Shown here piece after piece: positions 4,127-7,081 of a DNA stretch of 7,081 nt. The DNA comes from JAHJDR01 sp964609965 (GTDB lineage: Bacteria > UBA10199 > JADGCS01), in NCBI GenBank assembly GCA_964609965.1, contig CAZSTS010000040.1:1-7081 (forward strand), written 5' to 3'. The notes below the pieces were generated by a model, which saw only the letters and a program-made list of their open reading frames with translations, was not told the DNA's origin and did no database searches. The stretch's first letter is position 1; each line of letters opens with the position of its first letter. A program made the translations under genes and the position numbers.

Positions 4127-5266
4127 TCATTTTTCATGGAATAGTTTCATGTATTCTAAAAAAACATAAATGCGATTGCGTTGAAAGCCTGTAACTTCAT
4201 AAAGTACTTTTTTCTCTACAAAGATTGTAACAAGATCATTTGCAGCTTTGGTTGAAAGACCTGTAAATTTTTGAGCATCCTTCACAGATATATATGGCTT
4301 TGAAAAAAGGTTGTGCAATAAGGCTATTGCTTGCTTAGATCTTCTACCCATTTTTATCATACAAAGCTGTTCTAGACGTTGTTTTAAACAGGTAATTTCT
4401 TTTAGTGTACGAACAGTATTTTCAGCTGTTTGAATGATGCCTGTCAAAAAAAATCGAATCCATTGTTTTAAATCATTTTTAGTACGAACAAAGGTCAAAT
4501 TGTCATAGTATAGGGTTTTGTTTTTTTCTAAGAATTCTGACAAGTATAATAAAGGTTTTTCTAAAAGATTATTAGATACTAAGTATAACGTGATCAGCAA
4601 TCGTCCAATTCTTCCATTTCCATCTTGAAAAGGATGAATTGTTTCAAACTGATAGTGAGCAATTGCTATTCTCACTAAATGAGGAATATTGATTTTAGAA
4701 TTATGTAGAAAGAACTCAAAATCAGATAACAATTCAGCTAACTCAGGATGGTCAGGAGGAATAAATACAGCATCTTTTAACGTTGCACCTCCAATCCAAT
4801 TCTGAGAAGTTCTGAATTCTCCTGGTGTTTTATGTTTACCACGAACACTAGAAAGTAAAATTTGATGGGTTTCTCTGATCAGTCGATTTGAAAGTGGTAA
4901 TTGTTTGAGTTTTTCAATTGCCACGTTCATTGCTGTAACGTAGTTGATGACTTCTTTACGATCATCTCTTTTTTCAGGTTGAATATCCTCCTCTTCAATC
5001 AAAGCATCTTCAATATTAGTTTGTGTTCCTTCAATACGACTTGAAACAACAGCTTCTTTGTAAATATGCATCATTATAAACATGTCTATATCAGGTATGA
5101 ATCGAGAAAAGGCATTAAGTTCACCAAGTTTCAAAGAAGCTTTTTCCAGAAGTTCATTGATAACTTCATCAGTCCAAAAAAAGGAATGATTGATTTTTTC
5201 AGGTAAAAAATACTCATATTCATAGGCCTTCTTGTAAGTTCCAGACTTAAAATCTTTAATATCCAT
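4127..5266 (-). CDS. Fic-family AMP-transferase, class II (N-terminal inhibitory motif)
   Basis: A 379-residue cytosolic protein close in length and layout to Shewanella SoFic. Fic_N covers about 1-90, with the inhibitory helix SSRIEG (75-80) matching the [S/T]xxxE[G/N] pattern in which E79 blocks productive ATP binding. The Fic domain (about 110-275) has the target-positioning flap near ATLKDAVFIPPDHPEL (161-176) and the complete active site HPFQDGNGRIGR (211-222), with catalytic H211, metal-binding D215 and the phosphate-binding GNGR. A winged-helix domain follows (about 308-372; SVKDAQKFTGLSTKAANDL, then a basic wing). Intact motifs predict AMPylation of protein Ser/Thr/Tyr from ATP, held in check intramolecularly; the target is unknown. 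No separate antitoxin gene is adjacent, consistent with class II. ATG 5266 is preceded by AGGGG at a fitting distance. It has its own promoter and lies between the tRNA-tail array and an AT-rich spacer. Location next to tRNA-derived repeats is compatible with horizontal acquisition but does not prove it. Confidence 0.93.
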   Translation of the reverse strand: MDIKDFKSGTYKKAYEYEYFLPEKINHSFFWTDEVINELLEKASLKLGELNAFSRFIPDIDMFIMMHIYKEAVVSSRIEGTQTNIEDALIEEEDIQPEKRDDRKEVINYVTAMNVAIEKLKQLPLSNRLIRETHQILLSSVRGKHKTPGEFRTSQNWIGGATLKDAVFIPPDHPELAELLSDFEFFLHNSKINIPHLVRIAIAHYQFETIHPFQDGNGRIGRLLITLYLVSNNLLEKPLLYLSEFLEKNKTLYYDNLTFVRTKNDLKQWIRFFLTGIIQTAENTVRTLKEITCLKQRLEQLCMIKMGRRSKQAIALLHNLFSKPYISVKDAQKFTGLSTKAANDLVTIFVEKKVLYEVTGFQRNRIYVFLEYMKLFHEK

Positions 5267-5299
5267 ATTTGCCCCTAGGTAAAATATTAGCTTTTGTAT

Positions 5300-5319
5300 T
5301 TTAGTTTAGCATAACTAAA
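5300..5319. promoter_or_regulatory. Operator-like palindrome at the fic transcription start
   Basis: TTTAGTT (5300-5306) and AACTAAA (5313-5319) are perfect 7-bp inverted arms around a 6-bp spacer. The predicted start of the Fic transcript (about 5316) falls inside it, the position of a repressing operator. The Fic protein carries a winged-helix domain, so autoregulation is possible, but the ligand of this site is unknown. Confidence 0.35.
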
Positions 5320-5322
5320 TAA

Positions 5323-5351
5323 ATTATATGCTATTTAAGTTTACTTTTCAA
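5323..5351 (-). promoter_or_regulatory. Sigma70-type promoter of the Fic gene
   Basis: On the minus strand TTGAAA (5351-5346, five of six matches) is followed after exactly 17 bp by a perfect TATAAT (5328-5323). This is the best promoter match in the window. The expected start near 5316 gives a leader of about 50 bases before the ATG at 5266. The setting is AT-rich, which lowers specificity, but spacing and both boxes are near ideal. Confidence 0.6.
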
Positions 5352-5558
5352 TATTAATGTAAACTATAAATTACTATAATTTACTTTATTGCTATCAGCT
5401 AATAAACTATATTTTCAATAGGTTACAAGTATTAGATACATATAATGATGTAATTACAGATAGTTAGTAATAATATATTGCTGCCTATTATGTCATTAGT
5501 TAATGAGTTACAATTATATTTGTTGGAAAGGTAATTACTCTAGTTCAAACTTCGTCCC
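5352..5558. other. AT-rich intergenic stretch without a recognisable gene
   Basis: Upstream of the fic promoter and downstream of the histidine kinase. It is very AT-rich with frequent stops in all frames. The palindrome GTAATTAC occurs twice (5450-5457 and 5531-5538) and the word TAAACTATA recurs near 5360 and 5403. I see no RNA gene, terminator or coding region here. Confidence 0.5.
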
Positions 5559-5601
5559 CTTCGATGCGCTTTGCTTACTCAGGACAAGCACGACAGTGAG
5601 C
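5559..5601. repeat. Dispersed palindromic repeat related to the tRNA terminator
   Basis: Bases 5559-5589 match 3804-3834 (and 3989-4019) at 24 of 31 positions without gaps; both share CTTCGA at the left, TTGCT and CTCAG in the middle and CAAGC at the right. GCTTACT (5573-5579) and AGTGAGC (5595-5601) form a hairpin with one G-U pair. It stands out as GC-richer than the surrounding AT-rich spacer. It lies 31 bp past the stop of the histidine kinase, where it may stabilise or end that transcript, although no T run follows on the minus strand. Confidence 0.6.
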
Positions 5602-5631
5602 AGAAAAGAAGAACCGTAAATCAACTAACCC

Positions 5632-7053
5632 TTACGCAAAATGCCTTCTTGGCAGCTCCACAACAAACTTACTTCCCCTCTTCTCAACACTCTCTACCCA
5701 TATTTTACCATGATGGAGATCGACGATTTTTTTAGCAATGTTTAAACCTAATCCAGCACCCTCTTTGATATCACTATGAATTCTTTCAAACTTCTCGAAA
5801 ACCTTTTCAATTTTATTTTTTGGAATACCAATACCCGTATCCATGACCTCTAAACGAATTTTCTTGTCATTGCCAGATAACGAAAAGGTAATACTACCCT
5901 TCTCAGGAGTATACTTAATAGCATTATTAAACAGATTAATAACAAGCTGACTCAACATGTCTTTATCTGCCCATATTATTCCCAAATCATCTGGAATATT
6001 TGTCATCAAATTAATGTTTTTATGCTCAGCATGTTGTTTATAATCCACTAAAATGTCTTTAATAAAAAGCTTCAGCTCAATCTTAATAACACTGAGTTTC
6101 ATACTATCTGCTTCGATTCGAGAAATATCCAAAACATCTGTAACAAGTCTGTTCAAACGATTTATGGATCTATCACCTCTTTCTAAAAGAGTTCTTTGTT
6201 CTGCTGATATATCTCCCGCCACATTGTCTAATATAACCTCAACTGTTTCTTTGATAATAGTGAGTGGGGTTCTAAACTCGTGTGCCACATTAGCCACAAA
6301 TTCAGACTTTAATTGATTTGTTTTTCTGAGCTCATCTTCAACATTTTTTCTCTCGATAATTTCGCGATTAAGTTCATCGCGTGATGCCATGGTTTCCTGA
6401 AGTGCTTTTGTCATTTTATCAAAACCTTGAGACAGTTTGCCTATCTCATCATTTCGTTCAATCCCTACCCTATGATTTAAATTACCTTGACTGATAACCT
6501 CTACCCCTCTTTGTAAGGCATCAATTGGCCTTGTAAAGGAATACGAGACTAAAAACACAAGAACAGCCACAACAAGCAAAACAATGAGCAAAGTAAATAT
6601 AATGACGTTTTGGAGAAGTTTTTCTGCTGCAAAGGCTTCACTTACATCTTGCTTAGCCACAATACCCCATTGAAGAAGAGGGATATAACGCCATGCCGCA
6701 ATGATCTCTTTTCCTCTGTAGTCTATTGAAATGCCAGAACCAGGTTTGTTTTGAGCAGCATTTTGAATAGGAATGGCTTCGGTACTCCCAATAACAACTT
6801 TTCTTTTTAAAACCGCGCCTGGGTCAAATCTCAGTTTATTTAAAAAAACAACATCATTCCCAATCTTCTTTCCAATAAGAGTTTCACCAGTATCGCCCAT
6901 GCCTGTTATGTCTTGGATAAACGTGTAAATGGGTTCCATATCAACTTCTATTGCGATAAACCCTATAACATTGTTGCTTAATCCAAGCACTGGCGAAATA
7001 ACAAGCATTTCATAATGACTCTTATCTTGCATATCGCGGACCAAAGTGGCCAC
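5632..7053 (-). CDS. Sensor histidine kinase (Cache-HAMP-HisKA-HATPase), N-terminally truncated
   Basis: A membrane sensor kinase of a two-component system. Visible order: the distal part of an extracytoplasmic Cache sensor (about 10-133, with GETLIGKKIGNDVVF and AAWRYIPLLQWGIVAKQD), a membrane helix (149-170), HAMP (about 171-223, TRPIDAL and NDEIGKLSQGFDKM), a short coiled coil, and HisKA (about 246-311) with phospho-accepting H258 in FVANVAHEFRTPL. HATPase_c (about 355-470) has the N box FNNAIKYTPEKG (375-386), G1 DTGIGIP (405-411), the F box VFEKFERI and G2 GAGLGLNIAK. The catalytic core is intact. Missing are the first membrane helix and the first part of the sensor. The apparent GTG start at 7053 lies inside IS-like repeat sequence and is directly preceded by an in-frame TGA. 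Native coding probably begins near 7027, with residues 1-9 coming from the element. As it stands it is likely a disrupted gene or a contig-edge fragment. No response regulator lies in the window, so its regulon is unknown. Confidence 0.88.
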   Translation of the reverse strand: MATLVRDMQDKSHYEMLVISPVLGLSNNVIGFIAIEVDMEPIYTFIQDITGMGDTGETLIGKKIGNDVVFLNKLRFDPGAVLKRKVVIGSTEAIPIQNAAQNKPGSGISIDYRGKEIIAAWRYIPLLQWGIVAKQDVSEAFAAEKLLQNVIIFTLLIVLLVVAVLVFLVSYSFTRPIDALQRGVEVISQGNLNHRVGIERNDEIGKLSQGFDKMTKALQETMASRDELNREIIERKNVEDELRKTNQLKSEFVANVAHEFRTPLTIIKETVEVILDNVAGDISAEQRTLLERGDRSINRLNRLVTDVLDISRIEADSMKLSVIKIELKLFIKDILVDYKQHAEHKNINLMTNIPDDLGIIWADKDMLSQLVINLFNNAIKYTPEKGSITFSLSGNDKKIRLEVMDTGIGIPKNKIEKVFEKFERIHSDIKEGAGLGLNIAKKIVDLHHGKIWVESVEKRGSKFVVELPRRHFA

Positions 7054-7081
7054 TCATGACGGTGGAAAGTGGCCAGTGATA
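7028..7081. mobile_element. End of an IS21-family-like insertion sequence, extending right of the window
   Basis: A 10-bp direct repeat AAAGTGGCCA occurs at 7043-7052 and 7066-7075, 23 bp apart. Multiple subterminal repeats of this kind near the tip are characteristic of IS21-family elements, which end in TG...CA; TG at 7028-7029 could be the tip. The histidine kinase frame loses its N-terminal part exactly here, supporting an insertion junction. No istA or istB sequence is in the window, so the family call rests on the terminal repeats alone. Confidence 0.55.

Noticed and set aside
5573..5601. Intrinsic terminator for the histidine kinase
   Set aside because: A hairpin exists, but no T run follows on the minus strand, so it is listed as a repeat only.

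Overview
This 7.1-kb window looks like chromosomal DNA of a diderm (Gram-negative-type), AT-rich bacterium. It carries a gene for a signal-peptide-bearing outer-membrane beta-barrel protein, a Cache-type sensor histidine kinase and a prohibitin-like SPFH protein. The tRNA-Gln has no encoded CCA end, and short GC-richer palindromic repeats stand out between AT-rich genes. I cannot name the phylum from the sequence. A low-GC environmental or candidate-phylum lineage is a guess only.

Layout from left to right: (1) an insertion-sequence-like end at the left edge that appears to truncate a DUF4956 membrane-protein gene; (2) that fragment lies directly downstream of, and is translationally coupled to, a VTC/polyphosphate-polymerase-type gene on the minus strand; (3) a divergent DUF2490-type outer-membrane protein gene; (4) an SPFH/prohibitin gene with a strong Shine-Dalgarno; (5) a convergent flavin oxidoreductase gene of the nitronate monooxygenase/FabK superfamily, whose usual catalytic His position is Ala; (6) tRNA-Gln(CUG) followed by an unusual tandem array in which the tRNA 3' end plus its terminator is duplicated perfectly (81 bp, offset 185 bp), with a third decayed remnant; (7) a class II (self-inhibited) Fic AMP-transferase with a near-consensus promoter and an overlapping operator-like palindrome; (8) an AT-rich intergenic stretch and a palindromic repeat related to the tRNA terminator; (9) a sensor histidine kinase missing its N-terminus, cut by an IS21-like end at the right edge.

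The VTC and DUF4956 genes probably act together, since the pair is recurrent in bacteria and is coupled here by a one-base gap. The other genes look like independent single-gene units. Both window edges fall in IS-like sequence that interrupts a gene, so the window resembles a segment lying between two mobile elements, or an assembly contig broken at repeats.

The part least explained by ordinary annotation is the tRNA-Gln tail array (3785-4079). Its basic unit is 92 bp: tRNA 3' end, intrinsic terminator, antisense-like T-arm sequence and a GAGAAG-type linker. The first unit also holds a 93-bp insert. No integrase or known element accompanies it.
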